Shown here: piece by piece, positions 25,322 to 33,370 of the stretch
How the letters are laid out: every line of letters starts with the position of its first letter
Position numbering within the stretch: the stretch's first letter is position 1
NCBI GenBank assembly: GCA_963729795.1
Contig: CAVSPC010000012.1
Span: 1-64,000 of the forward strand
Direction: 5' to 3'
DNA: 64,000 nt
From: CAWBBA01 sp963729795
GTDB lineage: Bacteria; Desulfobacterota; Desulfomonilia; Desulfomonilales; Desulfomonilaceae
Notes under the pieces: model-generated
The model's input: only the letters and a program-made list of their open reading frames with translations
What the model was told of the DNA's origin: nothing
Databases searched by the model: none
Program-made: the position numbers and the translations under genes

Positions 25322-25929
25322 CCCCGAAATCACGCGTCGCAGTCTTGCAAAGCACTTGAGGTCCAGTTGGCTGGCTGGTGAAGATAACCGACAGAGTCCA
25401 GGGAGGACCTTTGGGGAGTGTGCGTGGTTTCTGTATGAATCTCTGCTAAATTCAGTGCCCGATAGTTTCCCTCCGGATTGCCAGAGGTGTCCGTGCGACA
25501 TAGGGAGCTAGATTCCAGAGTTCGGGGAGTCTCCTTTGACCGGCCCGACAGAGAAATCACTTTCGGAATTGTTCACTTTTGTCAGACGAATTACGGACAT
25601 TTGTGAGATGCGGGCCTGAGCCTGACTTTTCGGATTTGGAGCAGGTCTTAAAACTATTGGCCAGGGTGGCCCCGAGATTTGGCGGCCAACGGATTAGGGT
25701 GAAAGTTGTGCCTCGTGCAAGCTTACAACAGAGAGATCCGCCAGCAATCATGCCGCTGACGGATTAGGCTTTTAACTGATCACCGCTCGCCAAATTTCCA
25801 GCGCAACCACGGAAGCCGGATTCAAAAACTCATTACCTTTATCCGCTTGTGCCTATATTGCAATAATCACATTTCTAAGAACCGACGGCGACGAACTGCG
25901 GCATACACAAGCCACGCCAAGGACATTAA
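25322..25929. other. 600 bp without a supported gene
   Basis: One 62-residue frame at 25579-25767 (+) has a plausible start (ELRTFVRCGPEPDFSDLEQV) but no binding site or family. I see nothing else. Confidence 0.4.
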
Positions 25930-26451
25930 CTATCTATTAATAATGGTCGATTCGGTCACTTGGTTGAGGTCCGCCTCGAACTTGTTCCAAAACTCCTTCT
26001 CCGATTTCCTCCATTGAGGTCCAAACCGTCTCCCAAAAAATCCGCCCAGTGTCTCGAAAAGTGACTTCCACGCCGCCTGATAGCTCAGAGTCAAAACGTC
26101 CTCAATGAAAGGGGCTATTCGATCAATCTCGTCTTTGGGCACGTACGCTCGAGCCCCAAGCTCGATGGCCTTTTTGAGTGACTCCGGATTCAACGAATGC
26201 GCTGTAAGCATGACCACCGGGGTCTTCTGCGATGACGCAAACATGAGCAGATCAAACCCGCGCACCCCCATAATGTCCAGAATCACCAGGTCGTACGTGT
26301 ATGAGCTCAATTTTTGGAAACCTACTTCGTAAGACGAAGCCGTATCGAGTGCGACACCATATTTCTCGAGGTCCTCTTTCAGGACGTCTAGAATGTCGGG
26401 CTCGTCGTCTACTGCTAGCATGCGCTTACCGTGCAACAGGCTAGTCCCCAT
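25930..26451 (-). CDS. Response regulator, receiver domain with helical tail
   Basis: Protein of 173 residues. The receiver domain (about 10-125) has AVDDEPD, the phosphoacceptor Asp in LVILDIMG, the switch Thr/Ser in VVMLTAHS and Lys in YVPKDE. The tail of about 50 residues is charged and helical with no DNA-binding domain, so it probably acts through protein contacts. The acceptor region reads DIMGVRGFDLLMF, shorter than usual. It is divergent from the histidine kinase at 26702 and is its likely partner. ATG at 26451 follows GGGGGTC; an ATG 7 codons upstream is possible. Confidence 0.85.
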   Translation of the reverse strand: MGTSLLHGKRMLAVDDEPDILDVLKEDLEKYGVALDTASSYEVGFQKLSSYTYDLVILDIMGVRGFDLLMFASSQKTPVVMLTAHSLNPESLKKAIELGARAYVPKDEIDRIAPFIEDVLTLSYQAAWKSLFETLGGFFGRRFGPQWRKSEKEFWNKFEADLNQVTESTIINR

Positions 26452-26701
26452 GATCTGACCCCCATTTTTCACTTGATGTGGCGATCATGTACTATAGCAC
26501 GATGATGCGAGCGCAGCCGACTTAATTAAACACAGACGAGTCTTTTTCCCGCACATTTTGTCTACGGCTCATACTCAGCAGTTTTTTCATTCTTTGACTT
26601 TTGGGATTCCATTCCGTAGAGTTGGAACAGCCTCAGGCGGATTCCAGTCTTCTCTGCAAACTTGCCACCCCACTCCGGGACGCCCAGAAGGGAGCCCCAA
26701 A

Positions 26702-28921
26702 ATGAAAGACGAAGTTAAAAGCAGAGATGAGCTACTCGGCGAAATGGTCGAATTGCGGCGATGCCTCGCTGAGTTGCAAGAACATGAAACCGAGCACAAA
26801 CGGGTTGCGGATGCTCTTGTGCAATCCGAGGCAAAGTTCAGAAAACTAACCGAGAAAGCAGTTGTCGGGGTTTATTTGATCCAGGGAAATTGGTTCAGAT
26901 ACGTAAATCCAAACTTCGCGCGGATCTTTGGTTACCAGGTTGCTGAACTGATTTTTGAACATGCGCCCAAGGCGATCGTCGCTGACGAAGATTGGCCTCT
27001 GGTAGAGAGAAATTTGAGAAGGCGCGTTTCAGGTGAAATCGAAGCTGTCAATTTTGAGTTCAGAGGCAAGAGAAAGGATGGGGAGATTGTATATGTCGAG
27101 GTGTACGGTTCCCGAACTGATTACAACGGCTCTCCAGCCGTAATTGGTACTCTACTCGACATCACGGAGCGGGTGCGGACCCGACAAGATCTCAAAAAGG
27201 AACTTACCAAATTCCAAGCCCTTTACGATTTGGCCTTGGCAATGACCGCCGAGCGTAGCCTGGAGGAGAATCTACTACTAGTAGTCGAGGAGAGCCGGGA
27301 GTTGCTCGGTGCGGACAAGTCGTTTATCGCTCTGCGTGACCAGGAGGACGGTGATCTTTACATGCACACGTTGTCCGGGGTAGTCACCGAGCAGTTCAAG
27401 CAGTTGCGGATACCTTTCGGTGCCGGACTTGGCGGAAAAGTCGCAGAAACAGGTCAACGGCATTTCGTGGAGGACTATTTCCAAGAAGTAGGACCGTTGT
27501 TGCACGCCGCAGTCCGAGGCGAGGGTCTAATCTCCGGCATCGCAGTTCCGGTTCAGATTGGCGAACAAAATCTTGGCGTGCTATATGCGTTTAATAAGTC
27601 AAAGACCTCATTTTCCAAGCCAGACCTGGATACGCTTTCGTTGCTGGGCAACCTCGCAGCGGTCGAAATTACCCGCACTCGATCCAAAGAGAAACTGCGG
27701 GAAAGCGAAGAGCAATTCAAGAAGCTCTATGAAGAGTCCAAGAGGAGAGAAGACCTTTATCGCGGACTGCTCAATTCATCAGTGGACGCGATAGTGATCT
27801 ATGACCTGGAAGGAAGGGCCAAATACGTCAACCCGGCCTTTACCCGGATTTTCGGCTGGACAATGGAAGAGCTTGAGGGGAGGCGAATTCCATTTCTCCC
27901 GGAATCCGAACGAGAAGCCACTATGACGATAATTTACCATTTGATTAGGGACGGCATTCCCACCAGCGGGTTTGAAACCAAGCGTTACACCAAAGACGGA
28001 CGACTGCTCGATGTGAGCATAAGCGCCTCGCGTTATCACGATCATGAAGGCGTGGCTGCCGGTACTCTCGTGATCGTCCGAGACATAACAGCTTTCAAGT
28101 CCCTGGAACTCGCCAGACGACGAGTCGTTCATCATCTGTCCCACGAGCTCAAAACTCCTCTGGTAATCATGAAAGCATCTCTGAAAAACCTGATGGATGG
28201 AGGTCTTACCCAGGAATCGAAGGCGTCCAACGTGCAAAGGATCCAACGTAACCTACGGCGTCTCACAGACATACAACAGATCGTGGAGGAAATCGTTACG
28301 CCGCGCGAGTATAATCCCAGGAATTTTTCAATTATTCCCTCAATTCGCGAAACAGTCGATGCTTGCCTCATGGAAAGTTCTCACAGATCAGTTGATCTAC
28401 GAACCCGCCTCCAGGAAGTCGAGACGGACTTCATTGACCCGGAAATGTTTTGCGATGTGCTCGAAACCTTGGTCAAGAATGCAATAGAGAATACCCCCGA
28501 TCAAGGCCAAGTAATCATTTCCCTCTCCCAAGTCCCCTCGGGCATTCTCTTGGAAGTGACGGATCACGGGGTGGGAATTGCAGCAAGCGACTGGGAATAT
28601 GTTTTCACGGGCTTCCATCACACTCAAGATACAGACCGGTACGCGACAAAGAACCCTTTCGATTTCAACGCAGGGGGCAAGGGGCTGGAACTCATGCGTT
28701 TGAAAATACTATCGGAAGAGGGCTTTTTTGATATATCTTTCGCCGGCGCGAGATGTCGGTACATTCCAACCAATTTGGATCGGTGTCCAGGCCGTATATC
28801 ATTGTGTGGGCATGTCAATAACGTCGAAAGCTGTAAGCAATCAGGCGGTACGACTTTTTCGGTCCTATTTCCCAGCCGCCGCAAGCGTGGCCTGTCCAAG
28901 GCACCTTCTTCAAAACCTTAG
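26702..28921 (+). CDS. PAS-GAF-PAS hybrid sensor histidine kinase
   Basis: Protein of 739 residues with no TM segment, so probably cytoplasmic. Order: coiled coil (1-40), PAS (about 40-160), GAF (about 175-325, SLEENLLLVVEESRELLGADKSFIALR), PAS (about 355-475), HisKA with His481 in HHLSHELKTPL, and HATPase with N box LETLVKNAIENTPDQG, DHGVGI and GKGLELM. Just before the last strand of the ATPase there is an unusual insertion with four Cys (ARCRYIPT, DRCPGRISLCG, VESC), which could hold a metal or be redox-active. ATG at 26702 follows GGGAG. Divergent response regulator at 26451. Confidence 0.9.
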   Translation: MKDEVKSRDELLGEMVELRRCLAELQEHETEHKRVADALVQSEAKFRKLTEKAVVGVYLIQGNWFRYVNPNFARIFGYQVAELIFEHAPKAIVADEDWPLVERNLRRRVSGEIEAVNFEFRGKRKDGEIVYVEVYGSRTDYNGSPAVIGTLLDITERVRTRQDLKKELTKFQALYDLALAMTAERSLEENLLLVVEESRELLGADKSFIALRDQEDGDLYMHTLSGVVTEQFKQLRIPFGAGLGGKVAETGQRHFVEDYFQEVGPLLHAAVRGEGLISGIAVPVQIGEQNLGVLYAFNKSKTSFSKPDLDTLSLLGNLAAVEITRTRSKEKLRESEEQFKKLYEESKRREDLYRGLLNSSVDAIVIYDLEGRAKYVNPAFTRIFGWTMEELEGRRIPFLPESEREATMTIIYHLIRDGIPTSGFETKRYTKDGRLLDVSISASRYHDHEGVAAGTLVIVRDITAFKSLELARRRVVHHLSHELKTPLVIMKASLKNLMDGGLTQESKASNVQRIQRNLRRLTDIQQIVEEIVTPREYNPRNFSIIPSIRETVDACLMESSHRSVDLRTRLQEVETDFIDPEMFCDVLETLVKNAIENTPDQGQVIISLSQVPSGILLEVTDHGVGIAASDWEYVFTGFHHTQDTDRYATKNPFDFNAGGKGLELMRLKILSEEGFFDISFAGARCRYIPTNLDRCPGRISLCGHVNNVESCKQSGGTTFSVLFPSRRKRGLSKAPSSKP

Positions 28922-29223
28922 AGGCGAACCTTCCACCAGAAGTCTATGGGCAGTTCACTCTTTGTCCGGCTCCCTCAATCGAGACCTCTGAAGAAAGCTC
29001 ATTGTACTTATTCTGCAATATTTCTCGGCAGCAGAGTTCGTTGTGCAAGATTCTCCAGCCCTGAACGTAGGGGAGGTTCCCGCATCCCACGAGGACTCAA
29101 TCAGACGGGGAGACCTCGGGATCTAGGACAAAACCATTGTCTGCACTCCTCTCTCGAGGTGTTTCTAGCCCTTGGTACTCCGTTTCGCAAATACGATGAC
29201 GTTAAAGACAAGGTACGGAAAGA

Positions 29224-29294
29224 GATTGCTCCACTGCGCTCGCAATGACAGGTAGTGGGAATGTCATTGCGGGGAGTGAAACGACGAAGCAATC
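29224..29294. repeat. REP-type imperfect inverted repeat
   Basis: The left arm (29224-29250, GATTGCT...GCAATGACA) and right arm (29262-29294, TGTCATTGC...GAAGCAATC) are reverse complements with a few gaps. This is the TCATTGCGAG...GAAGCAATC type of palindromic repeat found in many genomes. A relative lies at 24729-24811. Confidence 0.75.
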
Positions 29295-29305
29295 AATCGA
29301 CAATT

Positions 29306-30010
29306 TCATGCGAAGAAGCGTTTCTCGCACGTGATCCCAACTTCATCGAATTCCGTGAAGAGTTTGGCAAGCCTGTCGTTCGCTATACGTGCCTGGCGAG
29401 GTTTTTCCTCTGCTTCGTTGTCCGTAGCATAACAGGTAAGGCACCATTGACACTCGTGTGTTGCGCCGAGACTCATCACGTCAAAGTTTCCCACCAAGAA
29501 GGTCCGACGCTCTTTCCGATTTCCGAAGTTTTCAACCGCGGCGAGAAACTCCAAGTTGATCTGCATAGAAACCTCATTGCCCTCTTTTGCGATATGGATG
29601 TAGTCCTCCAGCGTGAGGATTGGACCTTGGGTGTCCTTGAAATCCTGGAACTTGACGACCATGTCGTTCAAGGAAAAGAGCTTGGTTTCTATAAGAATAC
29701 CCGCTTCTTTCAGCGCCCGATAATCCTTCTGTAGATATCTGTTGGCAATCATTACAGCCTGGGATACGTGAGGACAGAGATTATGCGGACAGCCTTTAGC
29801 GTAGCATTTCCGGAAGCTGTATTCTGCGCCATCTACCTTCCCGGAAAAACGACAGAAGAAGAGGATCGCTCGATACTCGTAGCTCGTATGAGTGAAATCC
29901 ACTTCGTTGATTTCAAAAGCTGTGTGACAGGTGATTGTTGCCCCTCTTTTTCCATGAGCAACAAGCTCGCCAATGCGAATGGGAGGATCGAGACCAATCG
30001 TTTGATTCAT
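29306..30010 (-). CDS. Cys/His-rich protein, unknown
   Basis: Protein of 234 residues. Two metal-site-like clusters stand out: CYAKGCPHNLCPHVSQAV near residues 69-86, with five Cys/His pairs, and HECQWCLTCYAT near 185-200. In between are charged helices (LEDYIHIAKEGNEV). The first cluster might hold a [4Fe-4S] or zinc. No known catalytic motif is seen. I chose the ATG at 30010 with AGAGG upstream. It is the last gene before the sulfur cluster on the same strand but lies 122 bp from it. Confidence 0.65.
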   Translation of the reverse strand: MNQTIGLDPPIRIGELVAHGKRGATITCHTAFEINEVDFTHTSYEYRAILFFCRFSGKVDGAEYSFRKCYAKGCPHNLCPHVSQAVMIANRYLQKDYRALKEAGILIETKLFSLNDMVVKFQDFKDTQGPILTLEDYIHIAKEGNEVSMQINLEFLAAVENFGNRKERRTFLVGNFDVMSLGATHECQWCLTCYATDNEAEEKPRQARIANDRLAKLFTEFDEVGITCEKRFFA

Positions 30011-30132
30011 GGCTTGTACCTCTGTTCGGAAGTGAAGCTCGCTCAAGTCCTGGTTTCCTGCCCTCGGCATAGCCCTTCGACGCCGTCAAAGTAATGTCTA
30101 TCCCCTTGGCGGGCTGACAGGGGATATCACCT

Positions 30133-30504
30133 TCAATAGCTCAAAACGGCTTTCGAGTTGAGGCACTCACTTAAGATTGTGGCACCAGCCACCACTTCCG
30201 ATTTGTCAATCAGCTCGGATGGGTCAATGTTGCGCTCTTTGATGCAAGGAGAGCAGACAAGTATCCTTCCTCCGAGCTCCATGAACGAATCCACCAATTT
30301 CTTCAACGGATCGAAACCGCTCGCATGCAGGCTTTCTGCGTATCCCTTCTTGGCCAATAAGACTCCATCCGCCTGGAGAACAATAATTCCCGGCTCGTCC
30401 ATTGCCAGGGCCGCGTTGCCCAGGGCGAATGGGATCGTGGCCCTCTCAGGGTCATCCCCGGCATGCGTTGCGATGATTACCACACCTTCCCTTTCTTCCA
30501 TCAA
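30133..30504 (-). CDS. DsrE-family sulfurtransferase-like protein
   Basis: Protein of 123 residues with the DsrE fold: VVIIATHAGDDPERATIPFALGNAAL, then VLLAKKGYAESL, and GGRILVCSPCIKERNI, whose first Cys (VCSPC) is at the position of the sulfur-carrying Cys of DsrE/TusD. It would carry a persulfide in the cytoplasm and may trade sulfur with the TusA and DsrE2 encoded in the same cluster. It is downstream of the ArsR-type regulator on the same strand. Confidence 0.85.
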   Translation of the reverse strand: MMEEREGVVIIATHAGDDPERATIPFALGNAALAMDEPGIIVLQADGVLLAKKGYAESLHASGFDPLKKLVDSFMELGGRILVCSPCIKERNIDPSELIDKSEVVAGATILSECLNSKAVLSY

Positions 30505-30563
30505 TAAAGCCCTTTCTTTTGTTAAGTTAGTTCGGTGACAGCCGTGTCAGGCGTGCACCGTGG

Positions 30564-30899
30564 TTATTCTTCGCATCCCTCCAGATAATCGATCAGCCCT
30601 TTGAGACGCGGGCGGGCCAAGCCATAACGAACGACCGTCCCCTTGCGCTCGCAAGCCAAAATGCCATGTGTCCGCATTATGGCGAGTTGATGAGAGACGT
30701 CCGGCTGCGAAGCTCCCAGACGATTGGCCAAGCCGGTGACATTGTCCTGCTCTTTGCTCAGGATAGCCAGAATACGGAGGCGCAGAGGATGTGCAAAGGC
30801 CTTGACGATTTCAGCCACGTGCTCGGCTCGTTCCTGGTTATCTATGAAGCTGTTCACCGCTGGAATTCCTCCGTCGTTGTGCCGAAGCAACATGTTCAT
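30564..30899 (-). CDS. ArsR-family transcriptional regulator
   Basis: Protein of 111 residues with a winged helix-turn-helix: FAHPLRLRILAIL, NVTGLANRLGASQPDVSHQLAIMRTHGIL, then ACERKGTVVRYGLARPRL. Cys in LACERKG and near the C-terminus (EGCEE) could sense sulfur or redox state. It overlaps the previous gene by 4 bases (ATGA), so it is translated with it. The DsrE gene follows. It likely controls part of this sulfur cluster. Confidence 0.88.
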   Translation of the reverse strand: MNMLLRHNDGGIPAVNSFIDNQERAEHVAEIVKAFAHPLRLRILAILSKEQDNVTGLANRLGASQPDVSHQLAIMRTHGILACERKGTVVRYGLARPRLKGLIDYLEGCEE

Positions 30900-31198
30900 G
30901 GATCGTCGGTTCGCCGAACCGTGGGTTGCCCCTTGTCAATGCCTTCTTCAACCGTTCCCACCTTGCCTTCACATGATCGAGCCGCTGTCAACAGTCCTAC
31001 GCCTGTGAGGACGCTCGATTTTCGTGCCCTCTGAACACCGCTTTTGAAGTAGTCCGCGTAGGGATGACATTTCCCGCACAGTGCGACAACGCAATCAAGT
31101 GCCCGCTTTCTCCACTCCTGAGACATGCTTTCGCTAAAATCCGTCTCCACAACACGCCACCCAGCCTTTATCAAAGCATCAATCTTGTTTCCGAGCAT
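30896..31198 (-). CDS. Small Cys-containing protein, unknown
   Basis: Protein of 100 residues, coupled by ATGA overlap to the ArsR gene. It begins NKIDALIKAGWRVVETDF, and has a CGKCHPYADYFKSG segment that could bind a metal. I do not recognise a family. Its place between DsrE2 and ArsR suggests a role in the sulfur cluster. Confidence 0.55.
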   Translation of the reverse strand: MLGNKIDALIKAGWRVVETDFSESMSQEWRKRALDCVVALCGKCHPYADYFKSGVQRARKSSVLTGVGLLTAARSCEGKVGTVEEGIDKGQPTVRRTDDP

Positions 31199-31259
31199 GT
31201 CTCACCTTGCCTCTCACACGCTGAGTCCGACGATTTGGGAGAAAGCGGCGGAATCTTAC

Positions 31260-31802
31260 TCAGATGAATAGCTGATTGCTCGAATTGGCAGCGTGAGCCA
31301 AAAAGCTGGCCACACCTACGTATTCCACGCCGGGATACTCTATGATCTCGTCTCGTCTGAATCCCATAAGGTCCATAGACATCTCGCAGACATATATCTT
31401 GACGCCAAGTTCGGCCGCTTGGGCGAAGAGCTGCTCCAGGTCCGGGGCCCCCTTTTTCTTCATCAGACCCTTCATCATGGCCGTTCCCATGCCGCCCATG
31501 TTCATCTTGGACAGCTTCAACTTGTTGTATCCCGTGGGCAACATCCAGCCGAACATCCGCGACATCAGGTTCTTTCCTCCAACTTGGGCTTGTGGCTTGC
31601 GCAGTGCGGCGGTGCCCCAAAAGGTGAAGAAGAGCACGACCTTCATGTCCATGACAGCCGCGCCTACGGCAATGATCATCGCCGCTAGCACCTTGTCGAG
31701 ATCACCGGAGAATACGATCATGGACAGCTTATCCTCCCTGGGTGGTCCCAAATCGTCAACTTTCTTCTTCAGATCGTTAAACTCAGATATGTCAAGACTC
31801 AT
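31260..31802 (-). CDS. DsrE2/peroxiredoxin-like sulfur carrier
   Basis: Protein of 180 residues of the DsrE/DsrF/DrsH family, long (DsrE2) type. It has KLSMIVFSGDLDKVLAAMIIAVGAAVMDMKVVLFFTFWGTAAL, with a hydrophobic stretch, and the reactive Cys in VKIYVCEMSMDLMGF. DsrE2 proteins accept sulfane sulfur and work with TusA. AAAGGAG lies before the ATG at 31802; the frame extends upstream without a good start. It lies 114 bp downstream of the QmoC-like gene. Confidence 0.88.
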   Translation of the reverse strand: MSLDISEFNDLKKKVDDLGPPREDKLSMIVFSGDLDKVLAAMIIAVGAAVMDMKVVLFFTFWGTAALRKPQAQVGGKNLMSRMFGWMLPTGYNKLKLSKMNMGGMGTAMMKGLMKKKGAPDLEQLFAQAAELGVKIYVCEMSMDLMGFRRDEIIEYPGVEYVGVASFLAHAANSSNQLFI

Positions 31803-31916
31803 GGTTACTCCTTTGGCTTCAACTACGTGATTCATGGCCTTTGTACTGGAAATTGCTGCTACATAATCCTGCGAGAAACTACTCTTGAAATCGCTCACTA
31901 GATGCTTTGGCTACGG

Positions 31917-33065
31917 CTACACCTGGCGGTGAGCACTTAACTCATGCATGAACAGGGCCACAGGCCGAAGAATTGCGTGAGCGAATTTCGTAAATGGCAG
32001 TAAAAGCACGAGCATCATTGCTCCTACCACGTGAACGAGAAACACAACATACTCCCCCACCGACCCCAAGGGCAGATATACGGAAATTTCCACAAAGAAT
32101 CCCGTCAGGGTCACTCCCCATAACAATACGAGAAACAACCAGTCTGAAAGCATGGAGTGGGAGGCGTATTTATTGGGCTGTATTATCCTGTTTATCAGGG
32201 CTACACTGGTCCCGTATAGAACGAGAAGACCAGCTACAGTGCCCAACAATCGCATCGGATAATATATTGGGACCTGTGAGAAGGGCTCCTTGAAAAGCAG
32301 ATCAAGCCCGGTCGTTGCCAGCAGTCCGAGGAAGCCCCACATAATGGACAGATGCACAAAGCGGCGTCGCAGGTACCATGGTTCAGGCTCAATGTCGCAC
32401 CGACCGAACCGAGTCTGGGCAAAACCTTCGTAAACCGCGGACTTGAGCGCTGTCCAGAAACTCGATCTGTTCCCATCGTCATCTTGGAGGGGAACAGCAT
32501 CATTTGCCGATCCGCCAAGAGCCTTGTTAAGACGACTGACCATGGTGACCAGGCTCAGCAAGGCAATGATCCCCGCGATTATCATCACTGTTTGTCCGGT
32601 ATAGTGGATATAACGGACATTGATGAAGCTTCCCAGCTTCAATGCCTTCGTGGGCATGGAACCATACCCCGCCAGCATGACGAGAGCAAGTATCCCGCCG
32701 ATAGTCAGAAGGAAGCACGCGGCAAAAGTCTTGGAAGTGTAGAGACGCCGAGCCAGCGTTGTGGGATCATACTGAGATATGATGTACCTTCGAGCGGCCG
32801 CCACGAACTCGCCGGGCTCGGCCTGCCTCGGGCAGGTGGCCGAGCAGTCTGCGCAATAATAGCAAAGCCACATCTCTTTGCTGGCGGCGAGACGATCCTC
32901 CATTCCCAGTTGTGCGTACCTGATGAATTTTCTTGGAAACACAGCCCCCTGGTCAGAGAGAGAACATGCCGCAGAGCAGTTACCGCAGTTAAAGCAGGCA
33001 CTTATATCTGAAGCCCCGTAGCGGGCCAGTTCAGTCATGAATCCAGGATCTACAGTGTGGGACAT
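31917..33065 (-). CDS. QmoC/HdrC-like membrane iron-sulfur protein
   Basis: Protein of 382 residues. The N-terminal HdrC part has two [4Fe-4S] motifs (CFNCGNCSAAC and CYYCADCSATC). The C-terminal part has about six TM helices of the cytochrome-b type (FAACFLLTIGGILALVMLAG, HLSIMWGFLGLLATTGLDLL, FLVLLWGVTLTGFF, VVFLVHVVGAMMLVLLLPF) with several His for heme. QmoC passes electrons between menaquinone and HdrA-like flavoproteins. It follows two HdrA-like proteins, and a separate MvhD is in the operon, as expected for a Qmo-like complex at the inner membrane. Confidence 0.9.
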   Translation of the reverse strand: MSHTVDPGFMTELARYGASDISACFNCGNCSAACSLSDQGAVFPRKFIRYAQLGMEDRLAASKEMWLCYYCADCSATCPRQAEPGEFVAAARRYIISQYDPTTLARRLYTSKTFAACFLLTIGGILALVMLAGYGSMPTKALKLGSFINVRYIHYTGQTVMIIAGIIALLSLVTMVSRLNKALGGSANDAVPLQDDDGNRSSFWTALKSAVYEGFAQTRFGRCDIEPEPWYLRRRFVHLSIMWGFLGLLATTGLDLLFKEPFSQVPIYYPMRLLGTVAGLLVLYGTSVALINRIIQPNKYASHSMLSDWLFLVLLWGVTLTGFFVEISVYLPLGSVGEYVVFLVHVVGAMMLVLLLPFTKFAHAILRPVALFMHELSAHRQV

Positions 33066-33071
33066 TATTGT

Positions 33072-33353
33072 CTACTCCTTCAGCAGCACATACAGGAAGT
33101 AGTCACCGCTTTGTTCGCTTTCAGCTACCTTTCCGTATTTCCTCATGGAGGTGAGATGCCACAGTACTTGGTGAGAAGGGATGCCGGTTTCCAGGGCTAT
33201 TTCCGGGACCGTTTTAGGGCCCGTGGCAAGTACTTCAGTGAGCTTTTTCCTCAACCCTCTGTTCCCTTTGACTCGCTCTCTAACGCCGTCGATTATTGTC
33301 TTGCGAACGTCTCTGAGCGCCTTGAGTTTTTCTTTTTCAGCCTGGTCCGTCAT
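33072..33353 (-). CDS. Small winged-helix protein in Hdr cluster
   Basis: Protein of 93 residues. A charged N-terminal helix precedes a winged helix: LRKKLTEVLATGPKTVPEIALETGIPSHQVLWHLTSMRKYGKVAES, then DYFLYVLLKE. It resembles ArsR-like DNA-binding modules and may act as a local regulator. It lies 17 bp after the HdrA stop and 6 bp before QmoC, so it is part of the operon. The longer frame overlapping HdrA is not used; the start at 33353 follows AGAGAGG. Confidence 0.75.
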   Translation of the reverse strand: MTDQAEKEKLKALRDVRKTIIDGVRERVKGNRGLRKKLTEVLATGPKTVPEIALETGIPSHQVLWHLTSMRKYGKVAESEQSGDYFLYVLLKE

Positions 33354-33370
33354 CCTCTCTCTCCATGCTG

